NCBI GenBank assembly: GCA_016704345.1
Contig: JADJAH010000012.1
Span: 1-9,145, forward strand
DNA from: Ignavibacteria bacterium
Lineage (GTDB): Bacteria > Bacteroidota > Ignavibacteria > Tepidaquicellales > Tepidaquicellaceae
DNA: 9,145 nucleotides
Direction of reading: 5' to 3'
In this document: one piece after another, positions 1 through 7,392 of the stretch
How positions within the stretch are numbered: position 1 is the stretch's first letter
Layout of the letters: the number at the start of each line of letters is the position of its first letter
The notes under the pieces: generated by a model
What the model was told of the DNA's origin: nothing
Databases searched by the model: none
The model's input: only the letters and a program-made list of their open reading frames with translations
Program-made: the position numbers and the translations under genes

Positions 1-743
1 GAAGTAAATCTTGGTCCCAACCATTATTGCCGGACTACAGTATTCCAACTCATTCCCTCCGTCTGTGATTCTTTTCACATATGAATGAATGTCATTCCCG
101 TCACTGACAAAGCCAATCCTTGAATTAACCATGTATATTCTGTCGGATTGTTAGTCACCAGCAGCGCAAGCATCCTCTGCCAACTCTGGCCGCCGTCAAG
201 GCTGCGCCATACCGATCCTGTGAACTGGCTATTACAGACAGCCCATATCTCGTTCATTGAAAGAACGCTGATTCCATCATAGACAAAGAATGTTGCAGGG
301 CGTCTTAAGCTGTCCCATGAATTTCCTCCGTCGGTTGTTCTGAACAGGTCGGAGGCAAAAGGCTCTGTCAGATTTACTACTATTATTCCGGAATCTTTGT
401 TCAGAAATTTCATCTGTGCACTTGAGCCGCTGTTGGAATCAAGCCTTGCTATTGTCCAGTTGTCACCGCCTGTAGTTGTCTTAAGCAAGTAAGACTCACC
501 TGCCGAGTTTGCTCCGGTCTTGGCATAACCGTTAAGAGAATCCAGAAAATCAACTTCAAGAATAGGCGCATTGCCAATATCCGGTAAGAACTGCCTGTAC
601 CATCCCCTCGGCGGATTGTGCTGAAAGTTGAACGCATTGATAAACACGAAGATGCTGGAAGAACCAGAGAATTCCCCGTATTACACCTTCCCTGCTGCCT
701 TTTCTTTTCTGTGCTCATGCCGGTTCTGAATTTAGTTTTTCAT
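1..743 (-). CDS. secreted TDGGxxW (YCF48/BNR-like) beta-propeller protein, 3' end cut by window edge, frameshifted
   Basis: The long readable frame covers 647-75 and contains spaced repeats of the type seen in YCF48/BNR-like propellers: TTTGGDNW, RTTDGGNSW and RSLDGGQSW, each following a strand-like hydrophobic stretch (for example VDFLDSLNGYAKTG). After the in-frame stop near position 75 a second frame continues with GFVSDGNDIHSYVKRITDGG, a fourth repeat, so an indel lies near 75-115 and the gene runs past base 1. The start is unclear. An ATG at 743, 12 bp past the upstream stop, or one at 718, leads through a frame with basic residues and then SLVLPAS, and a shift near 665 would join it to SIFVFINAF and NPPRGWY, together resembling an export signal. 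Such propellers are common in exported proteins of this group and usually mediate binding rather than catalysis. No function can be assigned. It is probably in an operon with the two upstream genes. Confidence 0.7.
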
Positions 744-754
744 CTGTAAGATAT

Positions 755-2474
755 TCACTTCAGCAATATCATTCTGATCGCTGAAGTATGTTCTTCTGAA
801 TGTTCCAAACCACTGCCGGCCGATGAGAGTCGGCAGAAGTAAACTCCGCTGGCAAGTGAAGAGCGATTGAAATCATAAATGTAACTGCCTGCCACTTTGG
901 AAATCGTTATGGAATTCCGGCAGCGCTTGCCACCTCGTTTGAAAGCCTGAGTATGTATCTGAAACTCAGCGAACCGGGCTGAGTCGCGTCAATGACTGTC
1001 TGAAGTGTGTCTTCATAGGCCTTCATTGATACAGCTTTATGGCCGAGTATCCCGCCGGCGGGACTGTAATCAGCATTCAGTGCAGGAGGAAGGTATGAAT
1101 GATATGGCGAAGACATTGAAAATCCTCCAAAGCAATAGCTGTTCGTGAATACTCCCCTTATCTTAGCATAGTCAACAAGGTAATACTTCACATCATTGGC
1201 ATCGAAAACAAAATCATCATACCTCCTTATGCTTGCCGATACCAGATCGTAATTATAGTTTGCCAGCAGTCTGATCTTTCCCCCAGTCCATCGCAGTATG
1301 GAATCACTCACTGCTGCGATGCTCGGCAGGTGATTGAACTCAAATTCCTCAATGTAGAAGTTGTAAGGGTTGTAGATTGAATTCTCGTTGTAGGATGCAA
1401 GAGCAAGAGACTTAACTTCAAATCGCAACTGCTTAACAAAAAGATCATTCGGCTCAGTGAGTAAGTCTCTTGCAGGCTTGTTCTCCACTCTGACATAATC
1501 AATCCACATGTCGCACTCGTCATACCAGTAAACCTTGAAATCAATCTTACAGCCTTCTCCGTAGTTATACGCTCTTAAGGGGTCATCGTTAAACCACAGA
1601 TTTTCCGTCACTGTCAGGTTTGTTATGTTATTGGAACTTCTATCGTAATAAGCGGTCAAGTATTTCCCAACATAACTGCTTGAATCAAAGGCCTTGAAAT
1701 TCTGTACTTCGATAATCTGAGTCAGGGTGTCACCTTCCCAATTTGTAGTTATGATCTTGCAGACCTTCAACCGCTGATTCAATGGATTATTTGCAAACGC
1801 ATAATCAATCCTTATCCTCGGCATTATGTACCAGTCGTATGTGGAATCTCCTACTATGTACCCGCCGCCAAAGAAGTTATTTGCCTGCTCCCTGTTTGTT
1901 ATAAGCCCGCTTACAATAGTATCAGCGTTGCTGCCCGGGTTCTGCCTGTCGTATATGCATCTCTTTACCCACTTGCCGCTGTCGAGAACATCTGTTATTG
2001 TTGTGCCGTTGCTCCTGCTGTTGCGGTAACTGTAAAACTTGTAAAGACTGTCAACCTTTGAGCTGTCTTCACACTCATAGTTAGAACTCGTCCGTAACTC
2101 AGGTAGTTCAGCACAGGCCTGTCCAATAGTGTTGACAATTTATTCTCACGATTGTCTGCAAGCCGCTGAAGTATGTATGGTCCGTACACCGATGTATCAC
2201 CGCCCAGATTATCCTGAGGCACATAGTTGCCGCTGTTGTCAATCCAGCCCCAGTTCGGTTCTGTGTACTTATGGAAAGTGTTAAATCCCAGTGAATCGGA
2301 AATGAATGAATAGTTGTAATCAATGCCGTCATGCATTGCTCCGTTCATGAAGGGCTGTGCGATTGTGTCACCTTCCGGTACAGGCGGCTGTTTAATAACC
2401 GAACTTCTCGTTCCGGCCAGGAGAAAATATGACAAGGCCAGCAAGAGTAACGAAAATTGCATTTTCGTTTTCAT
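755..2474 (-). CDS. unrecognised secreted protein with signal peptide and partial T9SS sorting tail; frameshift and probable internal deletion
   Basis: The start ATG at 2474 gives a clear signal peptide: MKTKMQ, then the hydrophobic run FSLLLLALSYFLLAG. No Shine-Dalgarno is visible. The first frame is good to about 2090. There the reading moves by one base into NYECEDSSKVDSLYKFYSYR, which continues open through GGYIVGDSTYDWYIMPRIRI to a stop at 907. One base out of frame, beginning near 910, follows VAGSYIYDFNRSSLASGVYF and the ending IRMILLK with TGA at 755-757, the second half of a T9SS type A sorting domain. The first half (normally an NPFNP block plus the LKVYDxLG strand) is absent, so sequence seems to be missing near 905-925. 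The mature part is rich in Tyr, Asn and Asp, with the stretch NPYNFYIEEFEFNHLPSIAA. I recall similar uncharacterised Ignavibacteria proteins continuing much further after the AAGIP-like segment, but no catalytic motif is visible here. Confidence 0.75.
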
Positions 2475-2550
2475 AAGACAAATACTTTAAGAGTTAAAAA
2501 ATCTGTGTCTTGATTTCTTCCTTTAATGAAATGTTGCGCGACTCCTCTGT

Positions 2551-4283
2551 TTATTTCAGCACCACCATCCGCAAAGTCTTCTCAAATCCTGCTGTTCTCA
2601 GTGCCTGCCCTGAGGTTACTCGAAATGTAGGAGTAAACCCCGCTCGAAAGATCTTCCGCAACAAACACCCGCTCATAACTTCCCGCGCGCAGGTATTCAT
2701 CCGCAAGCACGGCAACTTCTCTGCCGAGAACGTCATAAACCTTCAGCGAGACATTTCCTGAAACACAGACATCAAACCTGATTGTCGTTGAAGGATTAAA
2801 GGGGTTGGGGAAGTTCTGATGCAGTTCAAACTTCTCCGGTACAACATTGCTGATGGGCTGTATGCCGACAGGCTCATCCGGCGGGATGAAGCCGTATTGG
2901 TTGGTGCGATAGCGGTCGTGGGCGTACATGGGCCAATGCATTTTAGAGACATCGTAACTGACCCCGGGGAAGGTCCATGCGTGCAATATTGGGTGTGAAA
3001 CATCGTTTGTGTCAAAGTGTCATTACACAAAATCTAATTCGCCGTCCGAGTTAATATCTCCAAATGCTCCGGCTGCCTTTACAAATCCAATTGGCCGCAA
3101 AGGTGACCATTCAAGTTCGTAACCGTCCAATTTATAGAAGAATGAAAAGCCTCTTCTGCTAATGTCCATGCTTGTTATGTGAACATTGGTGATCAGAGTA
3201 TTTCCGAATTCAACCATAAGAGGGGAATTGTAATAGTAACCATTACCAAACACGGGCCAGTTGGTCACAACTTTATTTTCATCATTTATAAGAAAGACAG
3301 GACTTGGCTCGGTGCCAAAGCTCTTATACAAGTTTCCGTCTTTCTCGGCGAGAGCTATGGAACTGAACTCGCTTGCCGCGGTAGTCTGGAAAGATCTTAG
3401 TCGTTTTTCCGTGTACAGATATTTTCATTGTGCGTGTTCTTATGGAGTCGGCGTATAAGAAAGGAATGTATGATGTGTTCAGAAAAATGAAGACCGAATC
3501 AGTTAAATCATCTTTGTAAACAGTTGCCGGTTGTGAGTAAAATCCGTAACCTGAATCAATTTCAACGGGCCAGCCGTTCATATATTCTCCGTTCTTCCCT
3601 GAAGGCATCAGAACATAATTCATTCTGCAAGGGGTGAAGCTGAATCACACAATGAAGAAGGTACAATGATCTCACCATTATTGTCATTGTCCAGATCAGC
3701 GATTGTCATAGGAGGGAAAGAACCTTGTCTCCGGGATTTCCGGGTAGTTTAACCGGCCATCCAATTTCGAAATTGCCAAGATGATCAATAACATTCAAGA
3801 GGTTGTTTCCTTAACAACTATCTCAAGGAAGTTGTCATTGTCCAGATCATACAATGCAATATGTGCAAGATTGTTCGTCTTTAAAATAAAACCGGAAATC
3901 CGTTTAGCCTGGTGCCGTCATACCTGAAGACAAAACGCTGTCGTTATCCCGAAGTGCGACATCAATATAATTATCGTTGTCAATGTCTCCGGCAGCAATT
4001 GAAGGCCAGCTGCGTGATGAAATAGTAATTGGCCAGCCATTCAGAATCGAGCCGTTGTGTGCAATGAGATAAACACGTGTGAAAAATGATTTTTTAGAGC
4101 AACCGAGTATTTCCTTCTTTCCGTCATTATTGAAATCTGCTATTACGGGAGTTGCTCCATAATAAATTGGTACATAGGTGCGTGTCTAACGATTAGAAAC
4201 CCCTGCAAGTAAACCGGCGACTGAGAATAAACGACTCCGGAATTGAAGATAACAAGAAATGCTATGTACAGTATTTTGTTCAT
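2551..4283 (-). CDS. FG-GAP/VCBS repeat protein with T9SS type A C-terminal sorting domain, heavily frameshifted
   Basis: The ATG at 4283 starts a signal peptide (MNKILYIAFLVIFNSGVVYS, cleavage likely before QSPVY). Joined frames then give repeated Asp-rich loops of the Ca-binding FG-GAP/VCBS kind: DFNNDGKKEI, DIDNDNYIDV, DLDNDNFLEI, DLDNDNNGEI and DINSDGELDF. They are interspersed with WP turns such as NGWPIT, NGFPVL, GWPVKL, NGWPVE and TNWPVF. This is the integrin-alpha-like propeller architecture. The C-terminus has a linker, then NFPNPFNPSTTIRFDV, SLKVYDVLGREVAVLADEYL, AGSYERVFVAEDLSSGVYSY and, one frame over, EKTLRMVVLK with the stop at 2551-2553: a complete type A sorting domain for export and surface attachment by the T9SS. 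Shifts lie near 4180, 3940, 3885, 3805, 3713, 3625, 3380 and 2615, and two adjacent stops fall at about 3020-3025. About 577 codons in all. The role is probably cell-surface binding; no ligand can be inferred. The next gene starts 76 bp downstream on the same strand. Confidence 0.85.
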
Positions 4284-4297
4284 ACTCTGATTAGTTT

Positions 4298-4326
4298 ATA
4301 TGCAGAGCCGCACCGGCTCTGCATAT
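4298..4326. terminator. strong hairpin, 13-bp stem, between the small ORF and the FG-GAP gene
   Basis: ATATGCAGAGCCG (4298-4310), loop CAC, then CGGCTCTGCATAT (4314-4326) is a perfect 13-bp inverted repeat with a GC-rich core. The T-rich tract (ATTATTTTGTTT) lies on the plus-strand side. For the minus-strand genes on both sides, the downstream bases (AAACTAATC) are not a U-tract. It could be a weak terminator, a processing or stability hairpin between two minus-strand genes, or a terminator for plus-strand readthrough. Its place just upstream of the 4283 start also allows an attenuator role. Confidence 0.45.
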
Positions 4327-4341
4327 TATTTTGTTTATCAG

Positions 4342-4716
4342 CTATCTGGCACAATCCAAGGTATGGGTTAGTAGGACCCCAATAAACAGTAGTAATTCCT
4401 GAGCCCGGATGATACATTCATAGACCCAGTGCACCCATTTCGTGTAATCTAAAGTGTATAAGTACCTGCAGCTAATCCTGTAATGCTGCAGGCTCCGCCT
4501 GAACGTCGGTCCGCATTCTCCGTATACCGTGCTTCCAATTTTAGCGGTTATTGTCCATCCGTCAACCGGTGAATACAGAATTATGTTCTTGATCTCGTTT
4601 AAGTTGGCATGTTCCAGTGCAGATGACCCTGAAACTGAACCAGACATTTGCCAGCCCGTAAACAGCCGATAGGCGCAACAGCTACACCACTGATGGAATC
4701 TTTTAAATCTGTCCAT
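4342..4716 (-). CDS. small unrecognised protein, frameshifted
   Basis: The start at 4716 is supported by a strong Shine-Dalgarno. A single frame is open for 124 codons to 4342, but parts of it look out of frame. Near the start, another frame reads KDSISGVAVAPIG. The middle of the open frame (GWQMSGSVSGSSALEHAN, then NIILYSPVDGWTITAKIGST) looks genuine. A third frame gives SGGACSITGLAAGTYTL, and near the end another gives YHPGSGITTVYWGPTNPYLG. Together these suggest a beta-rich protein of about 130 residues whose middle resembles a small prealbumin-like or carboxypeptidase-regulatory-like fold (GLAAGTYTL). This is a guess from pattern only. No hydrophobic signal peptide is seen. The gene is upstream of, and on the same strand as, the secreted-protein cluster, separated from it by the hairpin at 4298-4326. 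The exact stop is uncertain. Confidence 0.5.
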   Translation of the reverse strand: MDRFKRFHQWCSCCAYRLFTGWQMSGSVSGSSALEHANLNEIKNIILYSPVDGWTITAKIGSTVYGECGPTFRRSLQHYRISCRYLYTLDYTKWVHWVYECIIRAQELLLFIGVLLTHTLDCAR

Positions 4717-4722
4717 CTCTTG

Positions 4723-4729
4723 CTCCTTT
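4723..4729 (-). promoter_or_regulatory. strong ribosome binding site deciding the 4716 start
   Basis: On the minus strand AAAGGAG lies 6 nt before the ATG at 4716. It is the clearest Shine-Dalgarno in the window; most other starts here have none, as is common in this group. It supports a real gene here despite the broken frame. Confidence 0.6.
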
Positions 4730-4833
4730 CAGAATAAAGTTGATTTATTGTTTTGTTAATTGCAAAACCTCTGCACTAAACCAACCCGGCAGTTTGCCTA
4801 ATTAACTTTTGTTAAGTTCGCTTGCATGCTGTT

Positions 4834-4999
4834 CTATCTCTCTTCATCAACATACATATCCACTAGTATTCCATTATCATAAACATACACCCACCTAAAC
4901 CCCGTTAACGTTTACCCTCACAGATTCTATTTCCAAGATATGATGTTGAATTGCCGATTGAAGTTGTTACCGGCAGGCAGGAGTCGTGAGTGCAGTCAT
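4834..4999 (-). CDS. possible very small protein (about 55 codons), frameshifted, unrecognised
   Basis: From an ATG at 4999 the minus strand reads MTALTTPACR. After a stop the same frame continues with QLQSAIQHHILEIESVRVNV, and one shift later FRWVYVYDNGILVDMYVDEE ends at a TAG (4834-4836). The last two segments have natural protein composition and would join at an Asn-Gly (VNVNGFRWVYVYD). This is a weak call: the product is tiny, two corrections are needed, and no ribosome binding site is seen. It may instead be the 3' remnant of a degraded gene. No function can be suggested. Confidence 0.3.
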
Positions 5000-5012
5000 G
5001 GGACTTGCAAGA

Positions 5013-5033
5013 AGTACTAACCAAATTAGTATT
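5013..5033. promoter_or_regulatory. inverted repeat TACTAA-N5-TTAGTA, candidate operator
   Basis: TACTAA (5015-5020), spacer CCAAA, TTAGTA (5026-5031) is a perfect 6+5+6 inverted repeat. An extra matching pair (5013/5033) lies outside one mismatch. The size and spacing suit a homodimeric regulator. It lies in the divergent intergenic region, so it could control the minus-strand small gene(s), the plus-strand gene, or both. No regulator family is indicated. Confidence 0.35.
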
Positions 5034-5092
5034 GTATTTCATGATGATCTATTTAGATTTTAATCAATTTAAAAATACATTAATTTACTTAA

Positions 5093-5104
5093 CATTGTAC
5101 AATG
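5093..5104. promoter_or_regulatory. 12-bp perfect palindrome CATTGTACAATG followed by a T-run
   Basis: CATTGTACAATG is fully self-complementary and is followed by ATTTTTT (5105-5111). It could be a dimeric operator near the promoter of the 5273 gene. It is too short and AT-rich for a convincing terminator. A chance palindrome in AT-rich DNA is possible. Confidence 0.25.
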
Positions 5105-5272
5105 ATTTTTTCGCGAAGGTTGCTCCAAAAATGCTGACTTATGCCGTTTTATCTGCCAGATTGTTCAATAAGAATTCAATTTCAAGGAATATTGATGCGG
5201 GAAGTGGCTGAAATAGGTTGCCCGGTGCAATGTTAAATTTTTAATAAAAAGAAGCAATTTCTCAACTCCGGC

Positions 5273-6737
5273 ATGCATCAAAGGCTCTCGATATGTCAAG
5301 CACATTTACCGATTCAGAGTTTGAAACTTTTGAAAGTTTCTCAACTCACCTTTTCTTCACTACTGGGCAGAAGATTCTTCCACCTCTACAAATTCTTGTG
5401 TGATAACAGGGACAGAAATGTTCTTTCAAATCTGAAAAGATGACGAAGTCAGCAAAAGAATATTTCTGACATTGAATATAATAAGTCAACCTTCAATGCT
5501 CTGTTCTCTGATCTTCACAGTCTTCTTAACAAATTTCTTGTGATCCAAAATCTTTCGCGAAAGGACCTGGTGGCTGAAGATTTCCTGCGTGAGGAATTAT
5601 TTAAGAGGGGACTCTTCAATTCCGTGAGTCAAAGTGTTGACAGAAGCAATAAACTCTTCAGAAACAAGTGTCCCGATTCCGAGTATCCAGTAAATTTGTT
5701 CAACCTCGCAAACGACGAAGCGAATCTTATGTATCTTAGTTCCGCTCTCAAAAGCAAGAAAGCAATTTCGGAAAATCTTGGCATGGTAGCACAAAGGGAT
5801 TACAGCTTTGCTGTTTATTCACGCGGAGATGATCCGTGTGAGTGAGAATGTTAACTCGAGGGGAGCCACTTATGATACAGGTGATTCCGGCATATTTACC
5901 GAACGCGCTTTCCGGCTTGTCAATTTAAATGGGCTTACGGATCTCATTATTTCAACAAGCAAAGACAATAAGTCGGTTGCCTATTTCCCAAATCCTCAAG
6001 CGCAACTGACTGCATTCAGCGAAGTTTGATGATGAGAGCAAGTATTTGAAATACAAAGAGTAGTTGGCAGAAATGAAAATTTGCTAGCCTGAACGACAAG
6101 GTTTCATTATGGAAGAATGATGGAGGCACTGCATGATGAAAAGAAGTCTTCAGTGAATTCACAGAGATTGGATAGTGAGCTGTTTGACATTTACCGCATA
6201 ACGCTTATCAAAGATTTACAAATCACAGGTCTCCACAGTACTTGCCGGTAGAGCTTATTCAGAAACATCCTCATACTTGCTTTTGAGTTAAGAAATTTGC
6301 CTGGACCAAATTTGTTCATAAAGAATTACTCGCGAAGCGGATCCCGATAGAAGTGAGAACATGAAGAATTACGCAATCGTCAGATATTCATTTGAAAAAG
6401 GTAATTTCAAAAAGGCCCTGAAGATGATTCACCATTTCAATACAGACAACTTCATTTTTAAGATTGATCTTAGAAACATTGAGTTGATGTCACTTTGAAC
6501 TGCAAAGCTACGATTCTGTCAGAAATTTGCTCGGTTCTTACTCACAGTTTATTTCGTCCTGCAAAGGTAATGAGTAAGCCGGCAATCAATTTCTTACAAG
6601 GTCTTTGCAAAGGCAATGAAAAAATCCCCATGGATTTTAAAACAAATATGAGCAATTCTTCCGAATATAATTTAGTGAAAAATCTTGAGGGCAAATTTCC
6701 GAATCGTGAATGGATTGAAGGAAAGTATTTGGTATGA
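5273..6737 (+). CDS. uncharacterised, probably helical protein with N-terminal FxxFLNSPFF motif, heavily frameshifted
   Basis: Joining frames from ATG 5273 gives LDMSSTFTDSEFETFESF, then LNSPF from a second frame, then RRFFHLYKFLCDNRDRNV from a third. Next come STFNALFSDLHSLLNKFLVI and an open stretch to about 5845. Further pieces are MMEALHDEKKSSVNSQRLDS, ELFDIYRITLIKDL, NYAIVRYSFEKGNFKKALKM, then YDSVRNLLGSYSQFISSCKG. The last frame reads KPAINFLQGL and ends NREWIEGKYLV with TGA at 6735-6737. About 488 codons. From memory, this layout (ELxxFxxFLNSPFFN at the start, a central helical array, a C-terminal WL/WI-x-K) matches a family of roughly 450-550-residue hypothetical proteins in Bacteroidota and Ignavibacteria with no known function. 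There is no signal peptide, membrane segment or catalytic motif, so a cytoplasmic helical-repeat scaffold is the best guess. About a dozen indels are needed. The true start may lie upstream. Confidence 0.65.
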
Positions 6738-6798
6738 AGGAGAGTTCCAACACGTCGACGCTTCGCGGATGTGAAAATTGTTTGTTCGTTTGCTACCG
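6738..6798. other. start of a gene-free, repeat-bearing stretch (6738-7447)
   Basis: From the stop at 6737 to the sufB start at 7448, about 710 bases hold no credible gene. The 75-codon plus-strand frame at 7048-7275 is a translation of repeat units. This first part is unremarkable, apart from a small self-complementary CGTCGACG near 6752. The remainder is repeat elements and the sufB upstream region. Confidence 0.55.
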
Positions 6799-6820
6799 AT
6801 ATGTCGCCCCTACGGGGCTG
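6799..6820. repeat. short hairpin element, GCCCC-TAC-GGGGC
   Basis: The string ATGTCGCCCCTACGGGGCTG contains a perfect 5-bp GC stem (6806-6810 with 6814-6818) around TAC. From memory, a near-identical CCGATATGTCGCCCCTACGGGGCT string occurs as a dispersed intergenic repeat in many Bacteroidota/Chlorobi-type genomes. As it follows the 6737 stop it might also serve as a weak terminator, but no T-run follows. Confidence 0.45.
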
Positions 6821-6847
6821 TTAATCAGTCTGCGCGCTAGCTAACTA

Positions 6848-7118
6848 TGTCGCTGAATCGTGTCTTCACTGCTCGTAGATTCCCGCATGCACGAAGGAAT
6901 GACAATCTTTATCGTGTCTTCACTGCCCGTAGATTCCTGCTGCGCAGGCTATGACAATCTCTTTTATAGCGTCCTCACTGCTCATGGAGATTCCTGCATG
7001 CGCAGGGACAATCTTTATAGCCGTCTTCACTGCTTGTAGATTCCTGCATGCGCAGGAATGACAATCTTATAGCGTCCTCACTGCTCGTAGATTACTGCAT
7101 ACGCAGGAATGAGAATTG
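6848..7118. repeat. tandem array of about five diverged 54-bp units with an internal palindrome
   Basis: Units begin near 6858, 6912, 6970, 7021 and 7073 and follow the pattern CGTSYTCACTGCTCGTAG, then ATTCCTGCATGCGCAGGAAT, then GACAATCTTTATAG. The core is an inverted repeat, ATTCCTGC-N4-GCAGGAAT (perfect in the unit at 7040-7059). Units are 46-58 bp long and differ by small indels and substitutions; the unit at 7073 decays after about 46 bp. The palindrome resembles the ATTCCYGC...GCRGGAAT type of dispersed intergenic repeat known from several bacterial groups. There are no constant repeats with unique spacers, so it is not CRISPR. It may form cruciforms or RNA hairpins between the 6737 stop and sufB. 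Confidence 0.75.
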
Positions 7119-7184
7119 CAAATGGAATGACAAATCATTAGAAGGTGAGACAGCGAAGACAAGAAAGAGCATCCTCCCCGATAT

Positions 7185-7208
7185 GTCATCCCTGCGACTG
7201 CAGGATCC
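7185..7208. repeat. inverted partial copy of the 54-bp unit
   Basis: GTCATCCCTGCGACTGCAGG and the following bases ATCC read like the reverse complement of the unit core (GTCATTCCTGCGCATGCAGG) with a few changes. It stands head to head with the next forward unit (7208-7263), as if an element inverted or inserted. The 7119-7184 stretch before it is not recognisable. Confidence 0.5.
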
Positions 7209-7263
7209 ACTGAATCGTGTCTTCACTTCTCGTAGATTCCTGCATACGCAGGAACGACAATCT
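7208..7263. repeat. sixth, detached copy of the 54-bp unit
   Basis: CTGAATCGTGTCTTCACT followed by TCTCGTAG and a TTCCTGCATACGCAGGAA palindrome repeats the first unit of the array, including the CTGAATCG flank shared only with the copy at 6853-6911. It is separated from the main array by about 90 bp, suggesting that the array was interrupted. Confidence 0.65.
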
Positions 7264-7314
7264 GTAATGGAATGATAATCTGTAATGGAATGATAATCTA
7301 TACTGGAATGACAA
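7261..7314. repeat. three tandem 18-bp repeats
   Basis: TCTGTAATGGAATGATAA occurs identically at 7261-7278 and 7279-7296, then with changes as TCTATACTGGAATGACAA at 7297-7314. It seems to be an expansion of the GGAATGACAAT tail of the 54-bp unit. A related tail lies near 7121-7133. Confidence 0.75.
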
Positions 7315-7363
7315 TATATATATGAGGTTCACTGTAAATTCGTGGAACCATTTACCCCAAAAA

Positions 7364-7392
7364 TTGCACTTTCATCTTTAGGCAAATAAGAC
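7364..7392 (+). promoter_or_regulatory. weak candidate promoter for sufB
   Basis: TTGCAC (7364-7369) is a fair -35 match. Seventeen bases later TAAGAC (7387-7392) is a poor -10. The possible -10 would overlap the palindrome at 7390-7402, the arrangement expected for a repressed iron-sulfur operon. This is a weak call from spacing and context. Confidence 0.3.

Larger units (their letters stand above)
5000..5272. other. AT-rich divergent intergenic region
   Basis: No convincing gene is seen between the minus-strand genes on the left and the plus-strand gene starting near 5273. A 73-codon plus-strand frame (4990-5211) has no ribosome binding site and an unconvincing composition. The stretch 5040-5110 is strongly AT-rich and probably holds promoters for one or both directions. 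Two inverted repeats lie inside it (5013-5033 and 5093-5104), listed separately. Confidence 0.5.

Noticed and set aside
732..910. Alternative end of the 755-2474 gene at 732 (reading TFRRTYFSDQ to LQMKN)
   Set aside because: The unshifted frame runs to TGA at 755-757 and ends IRMILLK, the usual end of a type A sorting domain, so no extra shift is needed.
1308..1544. Minus-strand 78-codon ORF inside the 755-2474 gene
   Set aside because: It is an out-of-frame shadow of the long continuous frame that covers the same bases.
2551..4283. Programmed frameshifting or a true pseudogene in the FG-GAP gene
   Set aside because: The same density of shifts occurs in sufB and every other gene here, which points to sequence errors rather than to recoding or decay of one gene.
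4990..5211. 73-codon plus-strand ORF
   Set aside because: It lies in AT-rich promoter-like DNA, lacks a Shine-Dalgarno, has an unconvincing composition, and overlaps a more protein-like minus-strand reading.
6848..7263. CRISPR array
   Set aside because: The whole 54-bp unit repeats and diverges along its length. There are no identical direct repeats alternating with unique spacers, and no cas genes.
7048..7275. 75-codon plus-strand ORF
   Set aside because: It is a translation through the palindromic repeat units, with no ribosome binding site or family resemblance.
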